Part shown: positions 37,957-46,627 of the stretch, one piece after another
How positions within the stretch are numbered: position 1 is the stretch's first letter
Layout: each line of letters opens with the position of its first letter
Assembly: GCA_024102635.1 (NCBI GenBank)
Contig: JAGFJO010000084.1
Location: 1-64,000, forward strand
Direction of reading: 5' to 3'
Source of the DNA: Deltaproteobacteria bacterium
Lineage (GTDB): Bacteria > Bdellovibrionota_C > UBA2361 > JAGFJO01
Length of the DNA: 64,000 nt
The notes under the pieces: generated by a model
Databases searched by the model: none
The model's input: only the letters and a program-made list of their open reading frames with translations
What the model was told of the DNA's origin: nothing
Position numbers and translations under genes: made by a program

Positions 37957-39273
37957 ATGGCTGCTTGTAGAGATAACCAGAACGGCAGTACCCAGCTCGA
38001 ACCGAAAAGATTTTTATTTGTCTCGCGCCTGGGGCTCATCCATGACCTGGCAATGCAAGTACAGCAAGAGGGGCATCAGGTAAAGTACTGCATCCTCTCA
38101 AAGGAAGACCAAGATGTCGCCGACGGCTTTGTCGAAAAGGTTTCGAGCTGGGAAGAGCATAGGGATTGGGCTGATGTGTTTATCTTCGACGACTCGGACT
38201 TCGGCGCCGTGTGTGAAAAACTGCGCAAGGAGGGGAATCTTGTGGTCGGAGGCTCTAAGTACTCCGACAAGTTGGAGGATGACCGCGATTTCGGCCAATC
38301 GGAGCTAAAGGCGGTAGGAAGAAATATTCTTCCATGCTGGGACTTTGATTCCTTTGATGCGGCCATTGAGTTTATTAGCAAGTCCCCGGACCGCTATGCT
38401 ATCAAGCCTAACGGCAAAGCCCAGAATGACAAAGTGCTTTCTTTTGTCGGGCAGGAGGATGACGGCAAGGATATCGTTGCCATCCTTGAAAGGTACAAGA
38501 AAAGCTGGGGAAGTAAGATTAAAAGCTTTCAAATACAGAAGTATGTAACGGGCGTGGAGGTAGCCGTGGGTGCCTTTTTCAACGGCAACGATTTTATCAT
38601 GCCGATCTTCATAAACTTTGAACACAAAAGAATGTTCAACGACGATATCGGGCCCTCAACCGGTGAAATGGGGACATCAGGTTTCTGGACTACGCCCAAT
38701 ACTCTATTCAAAGAAACTCTCGCCCTTATGAAGGAGCGGTTGCAGGGCTACATAGGCTATGTGGACATCAATTGCATCGCCAACTCACGCGGCATTTATC
38801 CCCTCGAGTTTACGACTCGTTTCGGCTATCCCACCGTAAATCTTCAGATCGAAGGCGTGCTTTCAAAGTGGGGGGAGTTCTTGCTGGCACTTGCAAGAGG
38901 TGAGCAGGTGGAGCTGCGCACAAAGCGCGGCTTCCAGGTGTGCGTAGTGGTTGGGGTGCCGCCTTTCCCTTATGTGGATCCGGATGCATTTCGCAAGTAT
39001 TCACAGGATGCGGTGGTGCTTTTCAAAAAGGAGATAAAAGAGGGGCTCCATCCCTGTGATGTTAAGCTGGTTGAGGGCGATTGGCGGCTTGCGGGAAATT
39101 CCGGCTATGCGCTGGTTGTTACCGGCTCCGGCTCTACCATGGAAGATGCGCGAAGAGAGGCCTACAACCGCGTCAAGAATATTATTATCCCCAACATGTT
39201 TTACCGCACCGACATCGGGGAGCGCTGGCACCGTGATGGGGATCTCCTTCGGACCTGGGGTTACCTTAACTAA
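37957..39273 (+). CDS. ATP-grasp enzyme related to phosphoribosylamine-glycine ligase (PurD-like)
   Basis: 438 aa. An N-terminal alpha/beta domain (about 17-95) precedes an ATP-grasp fold: RYAIKPNGKAQNDKVLSFVG, IQKYVTGVEVAVGAFFNG, DIGPSTGEMGT, and metal-binding YVDINCIANSRGIYPLEFTTRFGYP. These match GARS-type PurD segments, but the nucleotide-binding N-terminus is divergent from canonical PurD. It may be an alternative GAR synthetase or a different amide-forming ligase. No purine genes adjoin. Its stop interlocks with convergent folE2 (CTAA). Confidence 0.75.
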   Translation: MAACRDNQNGSTQLEPKRFLFVSRLGLIHDLAMQVQQEGHQVKYCILSKEDQDVADGFVEKVSSWEEHRDWADVFIFDDSDFGAVCEKLRKEGNLVVGGSKYSDKLEDDRDFGQSELKAVGRNILPCWDFDSFDAAIEFISKSPDRYAIKPNGKAQNDKVLSFVGQEDDGKDIVAILERYKKSWGSKIKSFQIQKYVTGVEVAVGAFFNGNDFIMPIFINFEHKRMFNDDIGPSTGEMGTSGFWTTPNTLFKETLALMKERLQGYIGYVDINCIANSRGIYPLEFTTRFGYPTVNLQIEGVLSKWGEFLLALARGEQVELRTKRGFQVCVVVGVPPFPYVDPDAFRKYSQDAVVLFKKEIKEGLHPCDVKLVEGDWRLAGNSGYALVVTGSGSTMEDARREAYNRVKNIIIPNMFYRTDIGERWHRDGDLLRTWGYLN

Positions 39274-40190
39274 ATGCAAGCGCTCATGTTTTGCAGCTGA
39301 TCTGAAACCGCGGCCGTTAAATTGTGGTAGTGTACGCTTTCATCAACCTCAACCGACACCTCCACCAAAGTTTCGGGCGCCAACACTCCGGTATAGTTCC
39401 TTGCAGTTTCACAAATTATTGAGCGGATATTATCCTCGCAAAACATCCCCTGCTTATGGGCCTCTCGCACCACCTCGTGCTCATCGGAGCCCTTCAGGAG
39501 TTCCCTTATAATGGGAACGGAGCGATCAAGAATGGAATAGAGACTCGGGTAGTCAGCCTGCGCGCTATGAACGTTCAAGGTAGCCTGTCCGCGGTTTGTG
39601 TGGGCCTGCCGCGGAGCTGCTTCAATAAGAGCAGCTATCTCCTGATCCGGCCGGCCCTCCGCTTTGAGGCGATTATAGTACTCCCGCATCGCCCAGCGCT
39701 GGGTACAAGGACAGGCATTAATGAAGGGAACGCTTAGCCCTACTGCATGCGCTTCGCCTTCCGCGCTCTGAGAAAGATTGTAATGAATCTTGAGAAGCTC
39801 TGCGCTTGTCCGCCCAGAACTATTCTTGTTGATAATTTTCTCTATGTCGAAGCTCAGTGACACATTACAAGTCTCAAGCTTCTGTAGCTCCACTAAGCGA
39901 TTCTTGAACTCCGCCACATAACCGGCTACAGCTAGCGGCCTTTCACTCCGTAAAGAATTCGCGGCGTCTTCAATCCGCGACATGTGCAGACCGCGCTGAT
40001 CGGCAGGCAGGGCGAATGAAACTTCCATCTGACACCAGAGATCTTTTACCTCTCCACTGAAAGGGTCAATGACACGCACGTAGTAGGGCCGGTTTGATAT
40101 TCCGACCTGCTGTAAAGGGTAGCGAATGGAGGGCTTTGAGGACGGGACGTCCACGAAGGCTTTCTCATTAATGTTATCTAACATCATCAC
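39270..40190 (-). CDS. folE2: GTP cyclohydrolase I, type IB (FolE2)
   Basis: About 306 aa. FolE2 converts GTP to dihydroneopterin triphosphate for folate (and queuosine) synthesis. Marks are ADQRGLHMSRIE, the catalytic Cys in FINACPCTQRW, HTNRGQATLNV and CEDNIRSII. FolE2 replaces the Zn-dependent FolE in many bacteria and is often induced by zinc shortage; no Zur site was recognised here. The start may be GTG 40190 or the following ATGs. It lies 116 bases after leuA. Confidence 0.94.
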   Translation of the reverse strand: MMMLDNINEKAFVDVPSSKPSIRYPLQQVGISNRPYYVRVIDPFSGEVKDLWCQMEVSFALPADQRGLHMSRIEDAANSLRSERPLAVAGYVAEFKNRLVELQKLETCNVSLSFDIEKIINKNSSGRTSAELLKIHYNLSQSAEGEAHAVGLSVPFINACPCTQRWAMREYYNRLKAEGRPDQEIAALIEAAPRQAHTNRGQATLNVHSAQADYPSLYSILDRSVPIIRELLKGSDEHEVVREAHKQGMFCEDNIRSIICETARNYTGVLAPETLVEVSVEVDESVHYHNLTAAVSDQLQNMSACI

Positions 40191-40306
40191 CGCTACCGAG
40201 GGTTCATGTTGTCCGTTCTAGGCGCAACCGATTGACCGACTCTACTATAAACTGGTGTCTTCGGAAATCTCTGTCGCGCAACATTTCATGCCGCGCTGCA
40301 ACCCCG

Positions 40307-42007
40307 CTATCTCTGCAAACTGCGGTTAATGGCACACAATAGCCCCTTAATGCTGGCTTTTGTGGTATTCGGATCCTGCCCGACTCCGTACACTCGCCGG
40401 CCATCCTCGCTTTCGATCTGAATATACGCTGCTGCTTCTGCATCCGAACCGGAGCTCAGCGCATGCTCAACAAAGTCGGTCAGCTTGAAGGGCTTACAGC
40501 CAAATCGCAAAAGGGCGTCCTTACAGGCGTCAATCGGACCATTTCCCGCCCCCTCAAGCTCGCGCGCGGCGCCATCAACCTCGATTTTCAAAACCGCTTT
40601 AACACGGTCACTCTCCCCCTCAGTTCCATCCTCGAGTAAAGGCATTGAGTGAAAACGGAGGAACTTATAGGGGCGGTCCAGCTCCAGATAGGCCTTCGAA
40701 AATGCCTCCCATATCTGTTTGCTGGTGACCTCCATTCCGGTACTGTCGGAGATTTTTTGCACTACTGCGCTAAACTCTGGATGCATCGCCTTTGGAAGTG
40801 CAAACCCATAATCCGTCTCCATGCGATAGGCCACCCCGCCCTTACCCGACTGACTGTTGATCCGGATAATCGGTTCGTACTTCCTGCCGACATCGTCCGG
40901 ATCAATCGGCAGATAGGGCACTTCCCAGAAAGTACCCGCTTCTTCTCCTCTTGCCAGCATACCCTTGCGGATTGCATCCTGATGGGAGCCGGAGAAGGCC
41001 GTAAACACCAGTTCACCCGCATACGGGTGGCGCGGCCCCACGGCGATCGCAGTGCACTTCTCCGATATTCCTATAATTCGGTTAATATCGGTAAGGTCGA
41101 GCTGCGGATCAATTCCTTGTGAATACAGATTTAGCGCCAGCGTAACTATGTCAACGTTACCGGTACGCTCTCCGTTGCCGAACAAAGTTCCTTCTACCCT
41201 TTCGCCGCCCGCCATCAGGGCCAGTTCGGCCGCCGCAACGGCAGTTCCCCGATCGTTATGCGGATGAAGACTCAATATTATGCTCTCGCGGCCTTTTATC
41301 TGGCGAAGAAAATATTCAATCTGGTCGGCATAGACATTCGGAGTGGCCATCTCCACAGTAGCAGGCAGATTAATTATCATTTTTTGCGAGGTGCTCGGCT
41401 GCCATTCGTCGATCACCGCTTGGCACACCTCCACCGAGTAATCGAGCTCGGTGCCGGTAAAACTTTCAGGAGAGTACTCGAACACAATCTCTGTATCGGT
41501 CTCTGCCGCAAGCCTTTTTATAAGGCGAGTTCCATCGACAGCTATCTGCTTGATAGCATCCTTACCCTTGCCGAACACTACGCGCCTCTGAAGTTCGGAG
41601 GTTGGATTATACAGATGCACTATCGCGCGGAGCGCTCCCTTTAGCGATTCAAAGGTCTTTTCGATCAGATGATCTCTTGATTGAGTAAGGACCTGAGGGG
41701 TGACATCGTCCGGGATCAGTTTTTGAGTAATGAGAGTGCGGGTAAATTCGTACTCGACCGCGGAAGCCGAAGGAAAGCCGATCTCGATCTCCTTGAAGCC
41801 GATCTGTACTAATAGATCAAAAAACTCCAGCTTCTGCTGAAGGTTCATCGGGTTAATAAGGGCTTGGTTTCCGTCGCGCAGGTCAACGCTGCACCAGAGC
41901 GGAGCCTTGGTAATCTGGTTATTCGGCCAGGTGCGCTGGGGCAGATTTACGGCAAATTGAGATAGATAGGGGCGATATTTTTCGCCCGGGTTCATTCCTT
42001 TTTTCAC
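40307..42007 (-). CDS. leuA: 2-isopropylmalate synthase (long form)
   Basis: 566 aa, of the longer LeuA type found in actinobacteria and yeast. It condenses acetyl-CoA with 2-oxoisovalerate, the first step of leucine synthesis. The TIM barrel opens with SVDLRDGNQALINPM, and the metal site HPHNDRGTAVAAAE and NGERTGNVDIV are intact. The C-terminal regulatory domain (about 430-566) should mediate leucine feedback. The start may be GTG 42007 or ATG 41995. No leader peptide rich in Leu codons or T-box is seen upstream. Confidence 0.94.
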   Translation of the reverse strand: MKKGMNPGEKYRPYLSQFAVNLPQRTWPNNQITKAPLWCSVDLRDGNQALINPMNLQQKLEFFDLLVQIGFKEIEIGFPSASAVEYEFTRTLITQKLIPDDVTPQVLTQSRDHLIEKTFESLKGALRAIVHLYNPTSELQRRVVFGKGKDAIKQIAVDGTRLIKRLAAETDTEIVFEYSPESFTGTELDYSVEVCQAVIDEWQPSTSQKMIINLPATVEMATPNVYADQIEYFLRQIKGRESIILSLHPHNDRGTAVAAAELALMAGGERVEGTLFGNGERTGNVDIVTLALNLYSQGIDPQLDLTDINRIIGISEKCTAIAVGPRHPYAGELVFTAFSGSHQDAIRKGMLARGEEAGTFWEVPYLPIDPDDVGRKYEPIIRINSQSGKGGVAYRMETDYGFALPKAMHPEFSAVVQKISDSTGMEVTSKQIWEAFSKAYLELDRPYKFLRFHSMPLLEDGTEGESDRVKAVLKIEVDGAARELEGAGNGPIDACKDALLRFGCKPFKLTDFVEHALSSGSDAEAAAYIQIESEDGRRVYGVGQDPNTTKASIKGLLCAINRSLQR

Positions 42008-42309
42008 GGTTAACGCTCATTGCAAGAGAAAACAGCAAGTTATCACACGGAGGGCTCTAAATCAAATCACCACCCTACCCCGATATGGGTCACAAAAAAT
42101 GTTAACGAAGGGCCCTGACCGCACAGGTCTAAAGGGTCGTTAGCTCATAATTCATGTTAACCAGATTACGGCAGTAAACGGCGTAGCCTTTATTCTGGTG
42201 TGGTACACGCTAATTCTACCGCTCGCTTTTGCGTTGCTTCCTTACGTGGCGGCAGCTGAAAGAAAGCTACAGAGCGTGGAGCCCGCGCCATGTGCAGCGG
42301 AGGCTTGAT
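42008..42309. other. Intergenic stretch upstream of leuA
   Basis: Holds the divergent leuA promoter region and the leader of the small ORF at 42310. No RNA element is recognised. Confidence 0.5.
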
Positions 42310-42540
42310 ATGAAAAGGCGAACGCAGCGCGCCGCACTGGTTGTTGAAACATCTCTCCTTCTCGCCCTCGTGGCGATTGTGGCGATTAATTCCACAACCT
42401 CTGAGATCTGTTTGCCACAAGTCATGCGGGGAATCAGGTTTACTGTGCCGACAATAACCTTCGCAGCGTGGACCGATCAATCCCCAGTTCGGCCGCTGTA
42501 CGCAGCTGATTACCTCCCGTTTCTGCCATCTTTTTCTTGA
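42310..42540 (+). CDS. Possible small membrane peptide, Flp-pilin-like
   Basis: 76 codons. A strong ribosome-binding site, GGAGG (42300-42304), lies 5 bases before the ATG. The peptide begins MKRRTQRAALVVETSLLLAL, then VAIVAINS: a basic start and a single hydrophobic helix with an early Glu. This recalls class IVb Flp pilins (AxxVEYxLLxAL) but is not diagnostic. The last 101 bases overlap the end of the convergent NtrC-type gene, which weakens the call. No tad/cpa genes are in the window. Confidence 0.35.
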   Translation: MKRRTQRAALVVETSLLLALVAIVAINSTTSEICLPQVMRGIRFTVPTITFAAWTDQSPVRPLYAADYLPFLPSFS

Positions 42541-43834
42541 TGAGCTCGAGCTTGAAAGCGTTTACCTGTTCATGAAAGCTGCGAGCGTCACCCGCAGCCA
42601 CGTTGGGCGAACTGCCCAGCTTGATATCCCGCGCCTCTATCCTTGCCCTCCCCTCATACTGCGCCCGAAAGGCCGCTCCTTCTATTACGGTCTCAAGCTG
42701 CCTTACATTTCCCGGCCAGTCGTGTTCGCAGAGTAGATCAATGGCGCTCTCATGGATTCCGGTCACACTCAGATCCTCCTTTTGAACCGCACAATTCAAT
42801 ATGTGCCCGGCAAGCAGCGGAATGTCCTCGCGCCGCTCCCGCAACGGCGGCAGATGAATGGTGAAGTGCGCTACTCTGTGATAGAAGTCACTTCTTAATT
42901 TCCCCTTCTCAAGGCACTCCTCAATGTTCTGATTTGCAGCGCAGATAAGACGGACGTTAATTTCAAGTTCGCGGTTCGAACCAAGCGGGCGCATAACTTT
43001 ATCTTGAAGTACGCCCAGCAGTGATATCTGTGTCTCTAGTGGAAGCTCACTTACCTCATCCAGAAAAAAGGTACCCCCGTGGGCTTCGCGCAGAAGCCCG
43101 CTGCGCTCCTCGGCAGCGCCTGTGAAGGCGCCTTTCACATGACCGAAGAGATCGCTGTTCACAAGATCGCAACTGGCAAAATGCGGCTGGTAGCGTACAA
43201 AGCTGCCGGCGGCGCGCGAACTCATCTTATGAATCGCTTTAGCGCAAAGCCCTTTGCCGGTGCCGGTCTCGCCGGTAATGAACACCGGCTGAGTGGTCTT
43301 TGAAGCGTAAGTAATCGCCGCCATCAATTCGCTCCATGCCCTGCACTGTCCCACAATCATTGAAGCGGCAGCTGACTCAGGAAGAGAGGCAAGGCGATCG
43401 TAGCTGCGCCGCAGGCGCGCTTGCCTTACGCCGTCAGCTACCAGGGCAGCAAGGTGCGGGATATCGGCAGGCTTTTCCAAAAAGCTGGCGGCGCCGCTGT
43501 TTAAGGCGCGCACTCCATGTTCGGCGTCCGCATGTCCGGTCAGCACGATAACGCGGCATGTCGGATCGCGATCGAGTATTGACTTCAATAGGCGAAAACC
43601 ACCGGCCACTCCTTCCTTTGTCTCCAAACAGAGATCAATCACGGCGCATGCCGGCCTGAATTTTTCAGCTAATACAATTGCGCTGGTCTCGTTGAATGCC
43701 GTGCGTACATCAATGGAGATGCCATGGAGTTTTGACAGCGCATGAGAAGCTGCGAGAGCGCGCGCCAGGCTGTCAGCCGCGGAGCTATCATCATCCACTA
43801 AAAGTAGTACCGCTCTGGCATCCATACTACTCAA
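42440..43834 (-). CDS. NtrC-type sigma-54-dependent response regulator
   Basis: 464 aa. Receiver domain about 8-125 (acidic VDDD, phospho-Asp67 in VIDLCLE, Lys in EKPAD). The AAA+ domain (about 160-390) has Walker A GETGTGKG and the sigma-54 contact loop GAFTGA, plus FFLDEVSELP and LRERREDIP. A Fis-type helix-turn-helix (NQLRTAAELGIDRSTLRRLL) ends the protein. It should activate sigma-54 promoters; one candidate is at 60651. Its 5' end overlaps the kinase-like gene by 8 bases. Confidence 0.94.
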   Translation of the reverse strand: MSSMDARAVLLLVDDDSSAADSLARALAASHALSKLHGISIDVRTAFNETSAIVLAEKFRPACAVIDLCLETKEGVAGGFRLLKSILDRDPTCRVIVLTGHADAEHGVRALNSGAASFLEKPADIPHLAALVADGVRQARLRRSYDRLASLPESAAASMIVGQCRAWSELMAAITYASKTTQPVFITGETGTGKGLCAKAIHKMSSRAAGSFVRYQPHFASCDLVNSDLFGHVKGAFTGAAEERSGLLREAHGGTFFLDEVSELPLETQISLLGVLQDKVMRPLGSNRELEINVRLICAANQNIEECLEKGKLRSDFYHRVAHFTIHLPPLRERREDIPLLAGHILNCAVQKEDLSVTGIHESAIDLLCEHDWPGNVRQLETVIEGAAFRAQYEGRARIEARDIKLGSSPNVAAGDARSFHEQVNAFKLELIKKKMAETGGNQLRTAAELGIDRSTLRRLLSAQ

Positions 43835-44441
43835 GTGTCAACGTGATGGTTACTTGGCCCGAAGGAGAGAGCGCTATGTCTATTGCATACCCATGTGCCC
43901 ACAGCACTGCATCGGCAAGCGGAGCGCGATAGTTTTCATAGGAGAGGTGGAAATTAAAAAAAGCGGTGAGAGATTCGAAGGTGATCGTATCTTCACAAGG
44001 CGCAATAAAGCTTTTAAAAATTAGCGCTTGCCGCCCATCACCGTCCGACCAACATATCTTAAGACTCTCGCCCAGGCCGCTACTTCTAAAAAGTTCGCCA
44101 AGCGAGACGAACACCTGCCGCATTTTGTCTTCATCAGCCCTCACAGGGCGATGCTTGCCTATTGCGCGCTGCTCGGGCGCTAAGCCAAAGGCATCTTCAA
44201 GCAAGGAGTCAAAATGTGCTCTGCCATAATCTTGAACCTTCAATTCATGAGCGCTTAGCAGCGACATTTCCCGAATAGAGCGTGCCATCTGCCGGCACCT
44301 CTGAAATGCACGCTCACATTCGCCGGCAGGCAACATTGCTTGAAGGCAGGTAAGCTCGTTCTGGATAACCGAGAGTCCTGTGCGTAGCTGATGGGCCAAG
44401 CTATGAGTCAACCCCGAGACTGCTAATAAGGTGCGGCTCAT
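43827..44441 (-). CDS. Small soluble kinase-like partner with degenerate ATPase domain
   Basis: 204 aa, no membrane segment. The N-terminus carries a HisKA-like H-box, LAHQLRTGLSVI (His17), and helices. The C-terminal part resembles a HATPase by fold order, with DEDKMRQVFVSLGELF in place of the N-box; the essential Asn and the DxGxG and GxGLGL boxes are absent. It is therefore unlikely to bind ATP normally. It may be a phosphotransfer or phosphatase partner of the NtrC-type protein encoded just downstream. The upstream gene sthA is 73 bases away on the same strand. Confidence 0.72.
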   Translation of the reverse strand: MSRTLLAVSGLTHSLAHQLRTGLSVIQNELTCLQAMLPAGECERAFQRCRQMARSIREMSLLSAHELKVQDYGRAHFDSLLEDAFGLAPEQRAIGKHRPVRADEDKMRQVFVSLGELFRSSGLGESLKICWSDGDGRQALIFKSFIAPCEDTITFESLTAFFNFHLSYENYRAPLADAVLWAHGYAIDIALSPSGQVTITLTLE

Positions 44442-44514
44442 GGGCGCAATTGTGGATCAAAGACCCTCAAGAATCCACACAATTCTGAATGCAGGAAGGG
44501 GTGCTCTAGTTAAA

Positions 44515-45942
44515 TTAAGCCATTATCTTGTTGTAACTATCGAATGCCGCCACCTTGTAACACTCGGCGAGAGTCGGATAGTTAAAAACGGCATCGCGGA
44601 GATATTCAATGCCTCCTCCAAGCGCCATGACACACTGGCCGATATGAATAAGCTCGGTTGCCGATTCTCCTATTATATGAACCCCCAGAATTTGGTGCGA
44701 CTCACGATGAAATAAGATTTTGAGCATGCCATTCTCGTCTCCGAGGATATGGCCACGAGCGATTTCGCGGTAGCGCGCGACACCCGTTTCGTAGGGCACT
44801 CCCTTGGAGGTCAGCTCCTCTTCATTGAAGCCGACATACGAGATCTCCGGAATGGAGTAGATGCCATACGGCAAAGGCACATCCATCCTTTTATCTTGTA
44901 TGCCGAAAGCGTGACATGAAACTAAGCGGCCCTGCGCTCCGGAAGTCGAGGCCAGCGCTGGGAATCCGATGACGTCTCCGGCGGCATATATATTCGATAT
45001 TTCGGTCTGGAATTGTTCATTAACGACTACTCTTCCCCGCTCATCAGTTTTTAAGGTGAGGTTTTCAAGTCCGAGATCATCGGTGGCGCTTCTCCTTCCG
45101 GCGGAGAAAAGCACGCAGTCGGAAACTATTACCTTTCCGCTTTTTAGCTCCGTTACGACCTGGCCGTTTTCGCGTTCCTTACAGCTCTTCACCTCCTCGC
45201 CCAGTCGTAGAGTAACGCCCATACTGCGCATTTGATACTGTAGACATTCGATGATCTCTTCGTCCACAAAGCCGAGCAGCCGTTTGCGGGCATCAACCAC
45301 AGTAACGTGTACGCCTAGTGCGGCGAACATCGAGCCGTATTCCGTTCCGATCACACCACCGCCGACGACTGTCATGTCCCTCGGCAGGCGAGGAAGGTTC
45401 AGAATGTCGTCGCTATCGAAGATCGTTCTTCCGTTGAACGCGATATTTTCCGGCCGTGCAGGCTTAGCGCCAACAGCTATCAGGATCTTTTCAGCAGAGC
45501 GCTTAATGATGCCCTCATGAGATTCGATCTCAACGGTGTGCTCGTCCAGAAATCGCGCGTGGCCGAAGAGTACATCGATATGATTGCGCTTCAGCTGTGC
45601 GGTAATAACATCGATCTCCGCTTGCATGATGCGATTACAGCGGAATGTCAGATCCGCCATCTCTATCTCGGACTTGACTCGGTATCCTGCGCCGTAAATA
45701 TTGCGCTGGCGGTAACCTGAAAGATAGAGAACGGCCTCCTTAAATGACTTGCTGGGGATGGTGCCGGTGTTGACGCACACTCCACCCACCACTTCGCGGC
45801 TATCAACTATTCCGACTCTCTTCCGAATTTTCGCAGCTTGCACCGCAGCTCGCTGGCCAGCGGGCCCACATCCAAGTACCAGGAGATCGTAGTCGAACCC
45901 GTTTTCAGTAGAACGTTGTTTAGGCACTCTGGCTCCCTTCAC
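44515..45942 (-). CDS. sthA: Soluble pyridine nucleotide transhydrogenase
   Basis: 475 aa flavoprotein that moves hydride between NADPH and NAD+. FAD site LVLGCGPAGQRAAVQ; the active-site segment is GGVCVNTGTIPSKSFKEAVL, with one Cys and not the disulfide pair of lipoamide dehydrogenases. The NAD(P) site is VVGGGVIGTEYGSMF, then AAGDVIGFPALAS and the dimer interface IHIGQCVMALGGG. It is closest in wording to the mycobacterial-type SthA. It precedes the kinase-like/NtrC pair on the same strand. Confidence 0.92.
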   Translation of the reverse strand: MKGARVPKQRSTENGFDYDLLVLGCGPAGQRAAVQAAKIRKRVGIVDSREVVGGVCVNTGTIPSKSFKEAVLYLSGYRQRNIYGAGYRVKSEIEMADLTFRCNRIMQAEIDVITAQLKRNHIDVLFGHARFLDEHTVEIESHEGIIKRSAEKILIAVGAKPARPENIAFNGRTIFDSDDILNLPRLPRDMTVVGGGVIGTEYGSMFAALGVHVTVVDARKRLLGFVDEEIIECLQYQMRSMGVTLRLGEEVKSCKERENGQVVTELKSGKVIVSDCVLFSAGRRSATDDLGLENLTLKTDERGRVVVNEQFQTEISNIYAAGDVIGFPALASTSGAQGRLVSCHAFGIQDKRMDVPLPYGIYSIPEISYVGFNEEELTSKGVPYETGVARYREIARGHILGDENGMLKILFHRESHQILGVHIIGESATELIHIGQCVMALGGGIEYLRDAVFNYPTLAECYKVAAFDSYNKIMA

Positions 45943-46326
45943 TAAAACCCGTCTTCAAGTAATTATGAGTATCATACAATGTGCTCGATTCACGTCGAGA
46001 CACTTCCTTCTTATAGATTACGAGAACGTCAAATCGGAAGCGGTGCAAATAATAATAATGTTTCACAAAATTTCTTTCAGCGCGCATCTCTTAGAGCGCG
46101 GCTGCTCGCCTCCCACCTTCCCAAATTCCCCTGATATTTTTCAACCCCTTGCGCCGACTACGGATATTGATTTGTCCGTCCTGCGGCTATAGATTGAACC
46201 ATCTTAACCAAATTTTTTGATTAAGCGGTGTGTCTTGTGTCGTCCATGATTATTAGAACCTTAAAAGTCGCTTAAACCGAACATTCCGGCCGTGTTTCAT
46301 ACCGGTGTTTATTTTCAAAGAGCAGC
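45943..46326. other. Intergenic stretch between divergent sthA and gatC
   Basis: 384 bases, AT-richer than its surroundings, with divergent promoters expected. A 75-codon ORF (45965-46192) has no ribosome-binding site or coding character. No RNA gene recognised. Confidence 0.5.
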
Positions 46327-46626
46327 ATGATTGGAGAAGATGAGGTTAAAAAAATAGCGCTACTTTCACACCTCAACCTGGAGGAAGGGGAAAGTGTCTC
46401 TTTGGCAAACGAGCTAAATTCAATTCTAGGGTATGTGGATAAGCTTCAAAAGCTAGATACTACGTCCGTTGAGCCTACAAGTCATGTGCACGGATCGAAA
46501 AACATCATGCGTCCAGACGTGACATCGCCTTCCATGCCTACGGAACTAGCGCTTAGTAATACGCCGGAACTTTCCGGACGCTTCATCAAAGTGCCGATTA
46601 TAATCGAACAGAACGGCGAAAATTAG
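46327..46626 (+). CDS. gatC: Asp/Glu-tRNA amidotransferase subunit C
   Basis: 99 aa. GatC wraps around GatA and GatB in the amidotransferase that makes Gln-tRNA(Gln) and/or Asn-tRNA(Asn). Family marks are VKKIALLSHLNLEEGE, the LNSILGYVDKLQKLDT segment and the late TSHVHG...MRPDV. First gene of a compact gatCAB operon; 1 base separates it from gatA. Confidence 0.94.
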   Translation: MIGEDEVKKIALLSHLNLEEGESVSLANELNSILGYVDKLQKLDTTSVEPTSHVHGSKNIMRPDVTSPSMPTELALSNTPELSGRFIKVPIIIEQNGEN

Positions 46627-46627
46627 T

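Noticed and set aside
45965..46192. 75-codon ORF between sthA and gatC
   Set aside because: No ribosome-binding site and a composition unlike protein; lies in a divergent promoter region.
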